NCBI RefSeq assembly: GCF_017165765.1
Contig: NZ_JAFGZD010000004.1
Location: 336,313 to 400,312, forward strand
Source of the DNA: Pseudomonas capsici
GTDB taxonomy: Bacteria; Pseudomonadota; Gammaproteobacteria; Pseudomonadales; Pseudomonadaceae
DNA: 64,000 nucleotides
Reading direction: 5' to 3'
Part shown: piece by piece, positions 50,043 through 57,924 of the stretch
How the letters are laid out: every line of letters starts with the position of its first letter
Position numbering within the stretch: the first letter of the stretch is position 1
The notes under the pieces: generated by a model
Database searches by the model: none
Told to the model about the DNA's origin: nothing
The model's input: the letters and a program-made list of their open reading frames with translations, nothing else
Position numbers and translations under genes: made by a program

Positions 50043-50324
50043 TCAGGCGGCGTCCAGATTTATGGAGACAACAAGCCCAGCGGTTGCCGCCAGATCGACC
50101 AGTGCATCAAGGCTGAACAGATCCACTCGCCCGGACTTCAGGTTGGAAAAACGGGGTTTGGTAATCCCCAGACGAGCAGCCTTCTCGGTATCAGTGCCCG
50201 GCCACTTCTTGATGGATTCATTCAGCTCGATCATGAGTACTGAGCGTACCTTCAGGTGGGCTGCTTCCTGGGCGGTATCTGCCAGGGCATCCCAGACACT
50301 GGAAAATGTTTGCTCTTCGGTCAT
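50043..50324 (-). CDS. HigA-like helix-turn-helix antitoxin
   Basis: A 93-residue protein with an XRE-type helix-turn-helix (TDTEKAARLGITKPRFSNLKSGRVDLFSLDALVDLAATAG) in the HigA/HTH_37 style. It follows the toxin gene by two bases, the toxin-first order typical of higBA. It should bind the toxin and repress the pair's promoter. Confidence 0.85.
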   Translation of the reverse strand: MTEEQTFSSVWDALADTAQEAAHLKVRSVLMIELNESIKKWPGTDTEKAARLGITKPRFSNLKSGRVDLFSLDALVDLAATAGLVVSINLDAA

Positions 50325-50326
50325 GG

Positions 50327-50647
50327 TTAACCTCTCATCAAGTCACGCAGCCTTTTGGCTGCAAGATCAATATCCTGCTTCTCGGTCTTCTGCGTCTTCT
50401 TGCGAAATGCATGCAGGACGTACACGGCACTTGGCAAGGTCGCCAGATAAATGACCCGAAAGGCTCCTGACGCTTCACGCACACGAATCTCTCTAACACC
50501 CGGGCCAATGATTTTCATTGGTTTCCAGTCATCAGGTTCAATACCACGCTGTATGCAATCGAGTTGGAAGCCTGCCATCGATTGTGCTGCCTGCGGGAAT
50601 CCACGTAATTGGTCGAGAGAGTCACCAAGAAATTTGAGTGGTTTCAT
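50327..50647 (-). CDS. HigB/RelE-type toxin (Gp49-like)
   Basis: A 106-residue protein of the phage-derived Gp49-like / HigB toxin group (RelE superfamily). The segment REIRVREASGAFRVIYLATLPSAVYVLHAFRKKTQKTEKQDIDLAAKRL shows the basic Arg and Lys residues and the terminal helix seen in these mRNA-cleaving toxins. It is first in a two-gene operon with the antitoxin and lies behind a dyad-rich promoter region. Confidence 0.87.
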   Translation of the reverse strand: MKPLKFLGDSLDQLRGFPQAAQSMAGFQLDCIQRGIEPDDWKPMKIIGPGVREIRVREASGAFRVIYLATLPSAVYVLHAFRKKTQKTEKQDIDLAAKRLRDLMRG

Positions 50648-50650
50648 GCT

Positions 50651-50696
50651 TCGCTTCCAATCTGGAAAGGAAGCGAGTGTTATCGAAATCGATAAC
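50651..50696. promoter_or_regulatory. Two dyads upstream of higBA (probable operator)
   Basis: TCGCTTCC-N10-GGAAGCGA (50651-50676) and GTTATCGA-N2-TCGATAAC (50679-50696) lie 4 to 50 bp before the toxin start. They are natural candidates for antitoxin binding and autoregulation. Confidence 0.65.
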
Positions 50697-50822
50697 TGAT
50701 TCTAGCAGTACTGTTTCTGTTGTGTGCAGGAAAAAGCTGAGAGGATTGTGAGTCATCGCCATAAATGAACAGTTCTGCTCTGAAAGCCAGAGCAGGACTC
50801 GTTCAGCCATCAGCGTTTTGCT

Positions 50823-51509
50823 TCACCAGGCAATCGTCTCGCCCTTGTAGTTGATGAAGTAGTGCCCGCCCTTGCCCGCATAGGCTTCGAGCTGTTTGAC
50901 CAGTCCGGTGGTGCTGGTCAGGACGTCGATGTCGGCACCTTCGCCACCCATGTCGGTCTTGACCCAGCCCGGATGCAGGGAAAGAACGGTGGGGCGGTTG
51001 TCGCCCAGTTGGCTGACGAAGGTATTGGTCATGGAGTTGAGCGCAGCCTTGCTGGCTTTGTAGAGCCCTATTTCCGCTCCGTCCGGGCAGGCGACACTGC
51101 CCAGCCACGAACTCATGAACGCCAGTACGCCGGTTCCGGGACGAATCTGCCCGACCAGACGCTCGGCCAGACGAATGGGCGCGACCGCGTTGGTCAGGAA
51201 CAACTGGCCCAGTTCGGCGGCGGTGGACTGCGCAGCGCTCTGATGTCTGGGGCCCATGACGCCAGCGTTGACGAACAGCACATCGAAGACTTCGCCCTTG
51301 AGCTTCTGGACCAGCACCTCCAGCGAAGCGACTTCATCGATATCCAGGGTTTCAACGCGGGTATTGGCGATGGTCCTGAGTGCGTCGGCCTTTAGGGGAT
51401 CGCGAACAGTCGCGATCACATTCCAGCCCTGTTCGCTCAGACGCTGGACCAGTCCGAGCCCCAAGCCACGGGATGCGCCGATGATCAGAGCGGTTTTGGT
51501 AGCGGTCAT
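50823..51509 (-). CDS. Short-chain dehydrogenase/reductase
   Basis: A 228-residue SDR with the cofactor loop GASRGLGLG (11-19), NAG at 81-83, catalytic Ser near 133-134 and YKASK (Tyr150, Lys154). The substrate is unknown. It lies downstream of the MerR gene on the same strand, 33 bp apart, and is probably cotranscribed with it. Confidence 0.87.
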   Translation of the reverse strand: MTATKTALIIGASRGLGLGLVQRLSEQGWNVIATVRDPLKADALRTIANTRVETLDIDEVASLEVLVQKLKGEVFDVLFVNAGVMGPRHQSAAQSTAAELGQLFLTNAVAPIRLAERLVGQIRPGTGVLAFMSSWLGSVACPDGAEIGLYKASKAALNSMTNTFVSQLGDNRPTVLSLHPGWVKTDMGGEGADIDVLTSTTGLVKQLEAYAGKGGHYFINYKGETIAW

Positions 51510-51542
51510 GAAAAACTCCTTGGCAGTTGAAAGGAAAACATC

Positions 51543-51893
51543 TCAGGGGCTCAGTGGACAGGTCTGGCGCAGGCGTTCCTGCAGTTCGCTGCGCAGCTCG
51601 CCCAATTCGGCAATACGCTTGTCGATCAGCGTCAGCTTCTCCCCCAGCAGTCGGGCAATGGCGATATCCGGTGCGGGTGCCTTCCACAATTCGGCCACGT
51701 TATTACCTATTTCGTTCAGGCTGAAGCCCAGACGTTGCGCAACCTTGATGAATTGCACCAGTTGCACCGTCTCCACAGGGTAATGACGATAGCCGTTGCC
51801 GGTGCGCCGGGCACTGATCAGTCCGCGTTGTTCATAAAAACGCAGCGTGTCGCGACTGACGGCGGTGGCTTGAGCCAGTTCACCAATGCGCAT
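51543..51893 (-). CDS. MerR-family transcriptional regulator
   Basis: A 116-residue MerR regulator. The helix-turn-helix is MRIGELAQATAVSRDTLRFYEQRGLISARRTGNGYRHY, followed by a coiled-coil dimerisation helix (LLGEKLTLIDKRIAELGELRSELQERL). A single C-terminal cysteine in RQTCPLSP leaves metal sensing uncertain. The ATG at 51893 is preferred to a longer frame. It is divergent from the small membrane-protein gene, with a MerR-type promoter between them. Confidence 0.87.
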   Translation of the reverse strand: MRIGELAQATAVSRDTLRFYEQRGLISARRTGNGYRHYPVETVQLVQFIKVAQRLGFSLNEIGNNVAELWKAPAPDIAIARLLGEKLTLIDKRIAELGELRSELQERLRQTCPLSP

Positions 51894-51913
51894 GCAATTC
51901 CATCCTTGAGGGC

Positions 51914-51944
51914 TTGACCCTGGAGCGTACTCCACCCTTTAGCC
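51914..51944 (+). promoter_or_regulatory. MerR-type promoter with 19-bp spacer
   Basis: A -35 TTGACC (51914-51919) and a weak -10 TTAGCC (51939-51944) are 19 bp apart and enclose the dyad TGGAG-CGTA-CTCCA (51921-51934). This is the geometry of MerR-activated promoters. It reads toward the membrane-protein gene at 51976. Confidence 0.75.
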
Positions 51945-51975
51945 TGTGGAAATCTCAATCGACAGGACATGTTCC

Positions 51976-52404
51976 ATGTGGCAAATCAGACAATACCGTC
52001 AAGTGGTCCGGGCCAGCGCCTGGTATGACCTCATAGTCACCGCCGCTTTCGTTACACCCTGGACGTTCATGGCGCTGCACGACGCGTTATCGACGTTGAG
52101 CCAGCACTGGAACCTGTCGGGGGATCTGCCAGCATTCGGGCCTCTGCACATGCTGATGGCGAATTTGCTGGGCTCGATTGTCTGCGTCTGGTCCGTACTG
52201 CGAATCCGTGATCCGCAACCGGTATTAGGGCGCTATGACGCGATGGGGCGAGTGCTTTTTGCAACCTGGCAAGGTTATGCGCTGATGCAGGGGGCAAGCA
52301 GCCTGCTGATCGGGATTCTGGTGATGGAGCTGGTCTGGGCGGTCTTGCAGTTGTGGCCAGTAGATGCCTTCGCGACTGAAGTCACTCCTGCCGGCTCGAC
52401 TTAG
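51976..52404 (+). CDS. Small four-helix membrane protein of unknown function
   Basis: A 142-residue protein with about four hydrophobic segments (AWYDLIVTAAFVTPWTFMAL, MLMANLLGSIVCVWSVL, VLFATWQGYALMQGASSLLIGILVMELVWAVL). I do not recognise its family. CAGGA precedes the ATG at 51976. The MerR-type promoter just upstream makes it the most likely target of the divergent regulator. Its last codons run into a REP repeat, which supplies the C-terminal tail. Confidence 0.7.
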   Translation: MWQIRQYRQVVRASAWYDLIVTAAFVTPWTFMALHDALSTLSQHWNLSGDLPAFGPLHMLMANLLGSIVCVWSVLRIRDPQPVLGRYDAMGRVLFATWQGYALMQGASSLLIGILVMELVWAVLQLWPVDAFATEVTPAGST

Positions 52405-52421
52405 GAGCCGACTTCAGTCGC
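52372..52421. repeat. REP-type inverted repeat overlapping a gene end
   Basis: Arms GCGACTGAAGTC (52372-52383) and its complement (52410-52421) form a 12-bp stem, extended by inner CTCCT/AGGAG pairs. The left arm lies inside the membrane-protein gene and the right arm precedes the stop of the convergent permease gene. Confidence 0.8.
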
Positions 52422-52436
52422 AAAATACAGCATTTA

Positions 52437-53366
52437 TCAATGCCCCGCCTGCCAGGGCTGCCCCAACGAAACCGGTGCATACAATTTGGTTCTCAGCGCA
52501 TCCCGTGACAGCAGGACCAGCACGATGATGGTCGCGACATAGGGCAGCATCGCCAGCAGGTTGGAGGGGATCGCCAGGCCGACGCCCTGTGCAACCAGAT
52601 GCAGGATGCTGGCGAGGCCGAAGAGGTAGGCACCCAGCAGCAGGCGCCAGACTCTCCAGCTGGCGAACACCACCAGGGCCAGCGCGATCCAGCCGCGGCC
52701 GGCGCTCATGTTTTCGGCCCACATCGGTGTGTAGGCCAGCGACAGATAGGCACCGGCCAGTCCGGCCATTGCGCCGCCGAACAGCACGGCCAGGGTTCGC
52801 ACTCGCAATACCGGCAGGCCCATGGCGCTGGCAGCATCGGGGTTTTCGCCGACGGCCTGGATAATCAGGCCGATGCGGCTTTTGAGCAGTGTCCAGGCCA
52901 CCAGCGCAAACAGTGCGAAGGACAGATACACCAGCAGATCCTGGGCAAACAGCATGCGGCCGATCAGCGGGATATCGCTCAGAAAGGGAATCGCTACCGG
53001 CTCGAAGCCCAGCAGGGGTTTGCCCACCCAGGCTGCACCCACGAAGCTCGAAAGGCCCACGCCAAAAATGGTCAGTGCCAGTCCGGTGGCAACCTGATTG
53101 GCATTGAATACCAGCGCAACAACGGCAAACAACGCCGACAGCAGCATGCCAGCCAGCATGGCCAGCAGTACGCCGAGCCACAGATTGCCTGTGCTCAGGG
53201 CGATGATGAAACCGATCACCGCACCGATCAGCATCATGCCTTCCTGACCCAGGTTGATGACGCCGCTCTTTTCGCAGATCAGTTCGCCCAGAGCCACCAG
53301 CAACAGGGGGGTGCCGCAGCGGATCATGGCGTAGAAAATATTGCTCAGCAGGTCGATATCCATCAT
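52437..53366 (-). CDS. ABC transporter permease (nucleoside type)
   Basis: A 309-residue permease of the BPD_transp_2 family, as used by BMP/PnrA-linked nucleoside importers. It has about eight spans and the conserved VINLGQEGMMLIGAVIGF and IQAVGENPDAASAMGLPVLRVR cytoplasmic loop. Its start overlaps the stop of the second permease by four bases. It likely works with the binding protein at 41582-42676. Confidence 0.9.
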   Translation of the reverse strand: MMDIDLLSNIFYAMIRCGTPLLLVALGELICEKSGVINLGQEGMMLIGAVIGFIIALSTGNLWLGVLLAMLAGMLLSALFAVVALVFNANQVATGLALTIFGVGLSSFVGAAWVGKPLLGFEPVAIPFLSDIPLIGRMLFAQDLLVYLSFALFALVAWTLLKSRIGLIIQAVGENPDAASAMGLPVLRVRTLAVLFGGAMAGLAGAYLSLAYTPMWAENMSAGRGWIALALVVFASWRVWRLLLGAYLFGLASILHLVAQGVGLAIPSNLLAMLPYVATIIVLVLLSRDALRTKLYAPVSLGQPWQAGH

Positions 53367-54463
53367 GCGGCTCCCGCGACAGGCGCCATCTGGCGTTTGG
53401 CCCAGCGCAGTTTGAGGCGCGGGCGATAAAGGATCAGCACATCACAGGCCAGCAGGAAGAACAGCATCATCCCCTGGAACAATTGCGTAATGGCCAGCGG
53501 CAGGTTGAGGGTCATCTGCGCTTGTTCACCGCCCAGGTACAGCAGGGCAATCAACAGGCTGGAAAACAGAATGCCGACAGGGTTCAGGCGTCCGAGAAAG
53601 GCCACGGTGATTGCCGCATAGCCATAACCGGGTGAGACTTGCGGAACCAGTTGGCCGATGGGGCCGGTCACTTCGCTGACGCCTGCCAGACCGGCCAGTG
53701 CGCCACTGATCAACAGCGCCAGCCAGACCAGATGTTTTTCGCGAAAGCCCACGAACCCCGCTGCCCGCTTGTCCAGCCCTAGGACTTTTATCTGGAAGCC
53801 GACAAAGCTGCGCTGTAGCAGCACCCAGACCGCCACCAGCGCCAGCAGAGCAAAGTACACCCCGATGTGGGCGCGGCCATCTTCCGTCAGCAGCGGCAAG
53901 CGGCTGGCATCGCCGAAGGTGGCCGACTCCGGAAAGTTCATGCCCGCCGGATCCTTGAGTGGCCCGTGGACGAAGAACAGCAGCAGGTTCAGGGCGATGT
54001 AGTTGAGCATGATGCTGGTGAGGATTTCATTGGCATTGAAGCGGGTACGCAGCCACGCAGTAACGCCAGCCCATGCAGCTCCGGCCAGAGTACCGGCGAC
54101 CAGAATCATCACCAGCGCCCAGCGGCTTTGTACATCGATCACGTTGACCGCCACGGCGCTGCCGGCCAATGCGCCCAGCAGCAACTGGCCTTCTGCGCCA
54201 ATGTTCCAGATGCGGGCCTGATAGGCGACCGCCAGTCCAAGGGCGCAGAGCAGGATCGGCAGAGTCTTGACCATCAGTTCCGACACGCCATACCAGTCAC
54301 TGATCGGCGCAATCAGCAGGGTATGCAGTGTCACCCACGGGTCGAGCTTCAGGCCGATGAACAGCAGTGAGCCGCAGATCAGCGTCAAGGCGGCAGCCAG
54401 CAAGGGCGAGCACCACAACATGGCGCGCGATTGCTGGCCGCGTGGTTCCAGGGAAAGCAGCAT
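53363..54463 (-). CDS. ABC transporter permease (nucleoside type)
   Basis: A 366-residue BPD_transp_2 permease, the partner of the preceding gene. IWNIGAEGQLLLGALAGSAVA and VLGLDKRAAGFVGFREKHLVWLALLISGALAGLAG are the membrane and coupling-loop motifs. It lies 11 bp after the ATPase gene, so the three genes form one operon in the order ATPase, permease, permease. Confidence 0.9.
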   Translation of the reverse strand: MLLSLEPRGQQSRAMLWCSPLLAAALTLICGSLLFIGLKLDPWVTLHTLLIAPISDWYGVSELMVKTLPILLCALGLAVAYQARIWNIGAEGQLLLGALAGSAVAVNVIDVQSRWALVMILVAGTLAGAAWAGVTAWLRTRFNANEILTSIMLNYIALNLLLFFVHGPLKDPAGMNFPESATFGDASRLPLLTEDGRAHIGVYFALLALVAVWVLLQRSFVGFQIKVLGLDKRAAGFVGFREKHLVWLALLISGALAGLAGVSEVTGPIGQLVPQVSPGYGYAAITVAFLGRLNPVGILFSSLLIALLYLGGEQAQMTLNLPLAITQLFQGMMLFFLLACDVLILYRPRLKLRWAKRQMAPVAGAA

Positions 54464-54474
54464 GTTTGGCTCCG

Positions 54475-56028
54475 TTAACCTAGCGCGACGGCTTGGGGGT
54501 GAGAATGATCGAACTGTCCTGCCATCCAGCCGCCGATCTGTACGGCGTTGGTCTGCCCGGTGGGGACCAGTTCCGAAAGCTTGCCGCTGCTCAGGGCCGC
54601 AAGCCGGTCGCTGATCTGGAACAGTTCATCCAGATCTTCTGAAATCACCAGAATCGCCGCTCCGGCATCACGCAAGGCAATCAGGGCACGATGGATCGCT
54701 GCTGCCGCGCCGACATCCACACCCCAGGTCGGGTGAGCGGCCACCAGCAGTTTCGGGTTTTGCAGAATCTCGCGGCCCAGAATGAATTTCTGCAAGTTGC
54801 CGCCCGACAGGCTGCGTGCCGCGGTCTGGGCGCCGGGTGTCTTGACCGCAAAGCGGCGAATGATTTCGTCGGCCAGCGCCCGGACTTTGCTGCGCTGGAT
54901 CAGCCCGTTGTTGACCAGGCCTTGTTGAAACGCTGTCAGCAGAGCGTTGTCGGTCAGGCTCAGTTCCGGTACCGCGCCATGGCCCAGGCGCTCGGCGGGA
55001 ACAAAGGCCAGGCCGAGTTTGCGACGGGCATCCGGGCGCAGGTTGCCGACCTTTTCATCGGCAAAGCGGATAGTCGCGGCCTGTGCGCTGTTCAGTGTCC
55101 GTTCACCGCTGAGCAAGGCCAGCAGTTCGTCCTGGCCATTACCCGCAACACCCGCAATCCCGACGATTTCGCCGCTGCGCACTTCAAGCTCCAGGTCCTG
55201 CAGTGAACAGCCAAAGGGATCGGGGTTGTGCCAGGAAAGTTTTTCGACTCGCAGGAAGGGCGCTGAGCCATTTGTCTTCTGGTATTGCGCGGTCAGTCCC
55301 TGGGCATCGCCGACCATCAGGCGCGCCAGTTCCAGGTCGGTGCATTGCGCGGGAATGCAGTGCCCGGAAACCTTGCCGCCACGCAGCACTGTCGCGCTGT
55401 GGCACAAGGCCCTGACCTCGCCCAGCTTGTGACTGATGAACAGAATGCTGCAGCCTTCCTCGGCCAGACGTCGCAAGGTGACAAAAAGCTCATCGACCTC
55501 CTGAGGTGTGAGCACTGAAGTGGGCTCGTCCAGAATCAGCAGGCGAATGTCCTGCATCAGGCAGCGGATGATTTCGACTTTCTGGCGTTCGCCAATCGAC
55601 AGGCTGTGGACAAGTCGTTGTGGCTCAAGCGCCATGCCGTAGCGTTGCGACACCTCGCGAATGCGCGGTTCCAGTTGTTTGGGCGTGCCCGCCGAGCGCC
55701 CCATGGCCAAGGCAATGTTCTGCGCCACGGTCAGGGTTTCGAACAGAGAAAAGTGCTGAAACACCATGCCGATCCCCAGGCCTCTGGCCTGTGCCGGGTT
55801 GCGCATCTGCAGTGTCTCGCCTTGCCAGATGATCGAGCCCGAATCAGGCTGGGTTACGCCGTAGATAATCTTCATCAGCGTGCTTTTGCCGGCACCGTTT
55901 TCACCCAGCAAGGCGTGGATTTCGCCGGGCTGGATGCTCAGGTCGATAGCGTCGTTGGCCAGACAGCCGGGATATTGCTTGGTGATATGGCGCAGTTGCA
56001 GGCGCGGGGGCGGCGCGTGGTTTGGCAT
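54475..56028 (-). CDS. Double-domain ABC ATPase (nucleoside/sugar type)
   Basis: A 517-residue ATPase with two nucleotide-binding domains. The first has GENGAGKSTLMKIIYG, LSIGERQKVEIIRCL and LLILDEPTSVLTPQE. The second has a degenerate P-loop (GVAGNGQDELLALL) and LSGGNLQKFILGRE, usual for rbsA/YufO-like proteins. It is the first gene of the transporter operon and lies behind a 520-bp regulatory region. Confidence 0.92.
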   Translation of the reverse strand: MPNHAPPPRLQLRHITKQYPGCLANDAIDLSIQPGEIHALLGENGAGKSTLMKIIYGVTQPDSGSIIWQGETLQMRNPAQARGLGIGMVFQHFSLFETLTVAQNIALAMGRSAGTPKQLEPRIREVSQRYGMALEPQRLVHSLSIGERQKVEIIRCLMQDIRLLILDEPTSVLTPQEVDELFVTLRRLAEEGCSILFISHKLGEVRALCHSATVLRGGKVSGHCIPAQCTDLELARLMVGDAQGLTAQYQKTNGSAPFLRVEKLSWHNPDPFGCSLQDLELEVRSGEIVGIAGVAGNGQDELLALLSGERTLNSAQAATIRFADEKVGNLRPDARRKLGLAFVPAERLGHGAVPELSLTDNALLTAFQQGLVNNGLIQRSKVRALADEIIRRFAVKTPGAQTAARSLSGGNLQKFILGREILQNPKLLVAAHPTWGVDVGAAAAIHRALIALRDAGAAILVISEDLDELFQISDRLAALSSGKLSELVPTGQTNAVQIGGWMAGQFDHSHPQAVALG

Positions 56029-56220
56029 GACAGGCTCGGATCATGGAGTGGGTCGCCGGGGATAAAGCAAAATCCTGGCCAGTGAGTCAGGTTTGCGGCG
56101 AATGTTGTCAGGTGGGCGTATGCAGGGTGTTTTCGGGGCAGAGGTGAGCAGGCTGCAAGCGCTTTGGCACCACTTCGGGGCGTCGCTCGACAGCAAAGGT
56201 GCAATTATGGCTCATCGGGT

Positions 56221-56237
56221 TGTACAAAAAATGTACA
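56221..56237. promoter_or_regulatory. TGTACA-A5-TGTACA palindrome
   Basis: Two TGTACA hexamers, each self-complementary, are separated by AAAAA about 190 bp before the ATPase gene. It looks like an operator, but the regulator is unknown. Confidence 0.5.
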
Positions 56238-56424
56238 GCAGGCCTTGAGGGCGATACCCCAAGCGATTGCGCGACCCTTGCACCTGTTATCCACAGGTTG
56301 TTCCACAGTAACTGTGTGAAAGCCGAAGGCCGGGTAATAAAGGAATCTGCGCTAGCTTCCAAAGGTGCTAAACAACGTTAAGACGCTGTTTTGGCATTGT
56401 TTTTATCCGGCTGTATTGCTGTTG

Positions 56425-56441
56425 TGCAAAAAATGATCACA
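56425..56441. promoter_or_regulatory. Candidate purine-transport regulatory motif, copy 2
   Basis: TGCAAAAAATGATCACA matches the 42737 motif with one base missing and one change. It lies about 400 bp upstream of the ATPase start. Confidence 0.4.
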
Positions 56442-56550
56442 TGCCTGTGCCGTACGTCCGGCAAGGCGTGCAGCCCGATGTGCTCAGCTTATCCACAGCC
56501 GGATGCACAGTAGATGTGGGCAAGTTTGCCTAACATCGGGGAACGTCGGA

Positions 56551-57144
56551 TTACTGATCATGTGCCGGGTGCAGAATGATTCTGCCACGGCTCAGATCCG
56601 CCAGTTGCCGTTGCAACGAGGCGAAGTGTTCCGGACCGATGGCAATCGACATTTCCACGCCATTGGCGGTGAAGTTTTCCGCCTCCACCAGACCGTTGCA
56701 TTCGCCCAGACGCACTTTCACCAGAGCCAGTTCGCTGAAGCTGCATTCCAGGTTGAAGTGCTCGCGGTTGATCAGTGGCAGACGTACGGCCTGTTGCAGG
56801 CATTTGTTGGCACCGCCGCCATAAGCCCGGGCCAGTCCACCGGTACCCAACTGGATGCCACCATACCAGCGAATCACCAGCACCACGACCTGATCGAACT
56901 CCTGGGCTTCGATGGCTGCCAGTATCGGCCTGCCAGCCGTACCACCGGGTTCGCCGTCGTCGCTGCTGCGGTATTGAGCGCCCAGTTTCCAGGCCCAGCA
57001 ATTGTGCGTCGCATTCAGGTCGCTGTGCTGCTCGATGAATGCCTGTGCTTCGGCCGGGCTGGCAATCGGGGCTGCGAGGGTGATGAAGCGGCTTTTGCGA
57101 ATTTCTTCCCGATATTCGCAAGGGCCGGTAATGGTAAAAGGCAT
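56551..57144 (-). CDS. YigZ/IMPACT family protein
   Basis: A 197-residue UPF0029/IMPACT-family protein. The N-terminal domain has SRFITLAAPIASPAEAQAFIEQ, HNCWAWKLG and SSDDGEPGGTAGRPIL, and the segment VIRWYGGIQLGTGGLARAYGGG is diagnostic. The C-terminal part is DUF1949. The eukaryotic homologue regulates GCN2; the bacterial role is uncertain. It follows the TetR gene on the same strand. Confidence 0.9.
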   Translation of the reverse strand: MPFTITGPCEYREEIRKSRFITLAAPIASPAEAQAFIEQHSDLNATHNCWAWKLGAQYRSSDDGEPGGTAGRPILAAIEAQEFDQVVVLVIRWYGGIQLGTGGLARAYGGGANKCLQQAVRLPLINREHFNLECSFSELALVKVRLGECNGLVEAENFTANGVEMSIAIGPEHFASLQRQLADLSRGRIILHPAHDQ

Positions 57145-57176
57145 GGAGGTTTCCAGCAGACGACAAGGCCCGAATA

Positions 57177-57839
57177 TTACAAGACCGGTGGCGTAAGCCC
57201 ACACCCTTTGAGAATGATCTGGATCAGGTTGGCGCTGGCATCGTCCATGTCCTGCCGGGTTTGCCGGGTACGACCGGTTACCCGGCAGATCTGGGTGGCA
57301 AAGTCGGCGTAATGCTGAGTGCTGCCCCAGAGCAGGAAAATCAGGTTGACCGGATCCACCGGGTCCATTTTTCCGGCATCGATCCAGGCCTGGAAAACGG
57401 CGGCGCGCCCCTGGAACCAGGTGCGATAGTCCTGACTGAAATACTCGCTCATGCACTCGCCGCCGCTGATGATTTCCATGGCGAAAATCCGCGAGGCCTG
57501 CGGGTTGCGGCGCGAGAACTCCATCTTGGCGCGAATGTAGCGGGCCAGCGCTTCTGCCGGATCGTCTTCGACCGTCAGATTGTTGAAGGTGCTGTCCCAC
57601 TGCTCGATGATGTTGCTCAGCACGGCGGCGTACAGCCCAAGCTTGTTGGTGAAGTAATAATGCAGGTTGGCTTTCGGCAGCCCGGCCTTGAGTGCAATGG
57701 TGTTCATGCTGGTGCCCTTGAAACCATGGCGGGCAAATTCGTCTTCGGCGGCCTTGATGATGGCTTCTTCGTTTTTCTGGCGAATACGGCTTGCAGGCTT
57801 GGTGCCGTGAGTGCTGTGGGCTGGGACTTCAAGGGTCAT
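57177..57839 (-). CDS. RutR-like TetR-family regulator
   Basis: A 220-residue TetR regulator. The N-terminal helix-turn-helix is GFKGTSMNTIALKAGLPKANLHYYFTNKLGL. The C-terminal domain resembles RutR/YcdC (FAMEIISGG...WIDAGKMDPVDPVNLIFLLWGSTQHYADF). RutR senses uracil and related bases, so this protein may sense a purine or pyrimidine. It lies 86 bp after the NCS2 permease gene on the same strand, similar to PA1519-PA1520, and is the best candidate regulator of the region's purine transporters. Confidence 0.87.
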   Translation of the reverse strand: MTLEVPAHSTHGTKPASRIRQKNEEAIIKAAEDEFARHGFKGTSMNTIALKAGLPKANLHYYFTNKLGLYAAVLSNIIEQWDSTFNNLTVEDDPAEALARYIRAKMEFSRRNPQASRIFAMEIISGGECMSEYFSQDYRTWFQGRAAVFQAWIDAGKMDPVDPVNLIFLLWGSTQHYADFATQICRVTGRTRQTRQDMDDASANLIQIILKGCGLTPPVL

Positions 57840-57924
57840 GTGCAGGTCCGGACAGGGTCATGGGGTGCAACGGGTGAACAGATAACGCACCCGCGTGAAT
57901 CCGACAAGCGCTCATGCAGGAAAA

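Larger units (their letters stand above)
56029..56550. other. Gene-free upstream region of the nucleoside transporter operon
   Basis: This 522-bp stretch holds a TGTACA-A5-TGTACA palindrome (56221-56237), two TTATCCACA sequences identical to the DnaA box (56287-56295 and 56489-56497), a CACAGT-A-ACTGTG dyad (56304-56316) and the TGCAAAAAATGATCACA motif. No gene is seen. It probably contains the operon promoter. Confidence 0.55.

Noticed and set aside
56287..56497. Possible replication origin because of two DnaA boxes
   Set aside because: Only two boxes are present, with no AT-rich unwinding region and no dnaA, rpmH or gidA genes nearby. Pseudomonas oriC lies next to those genes.
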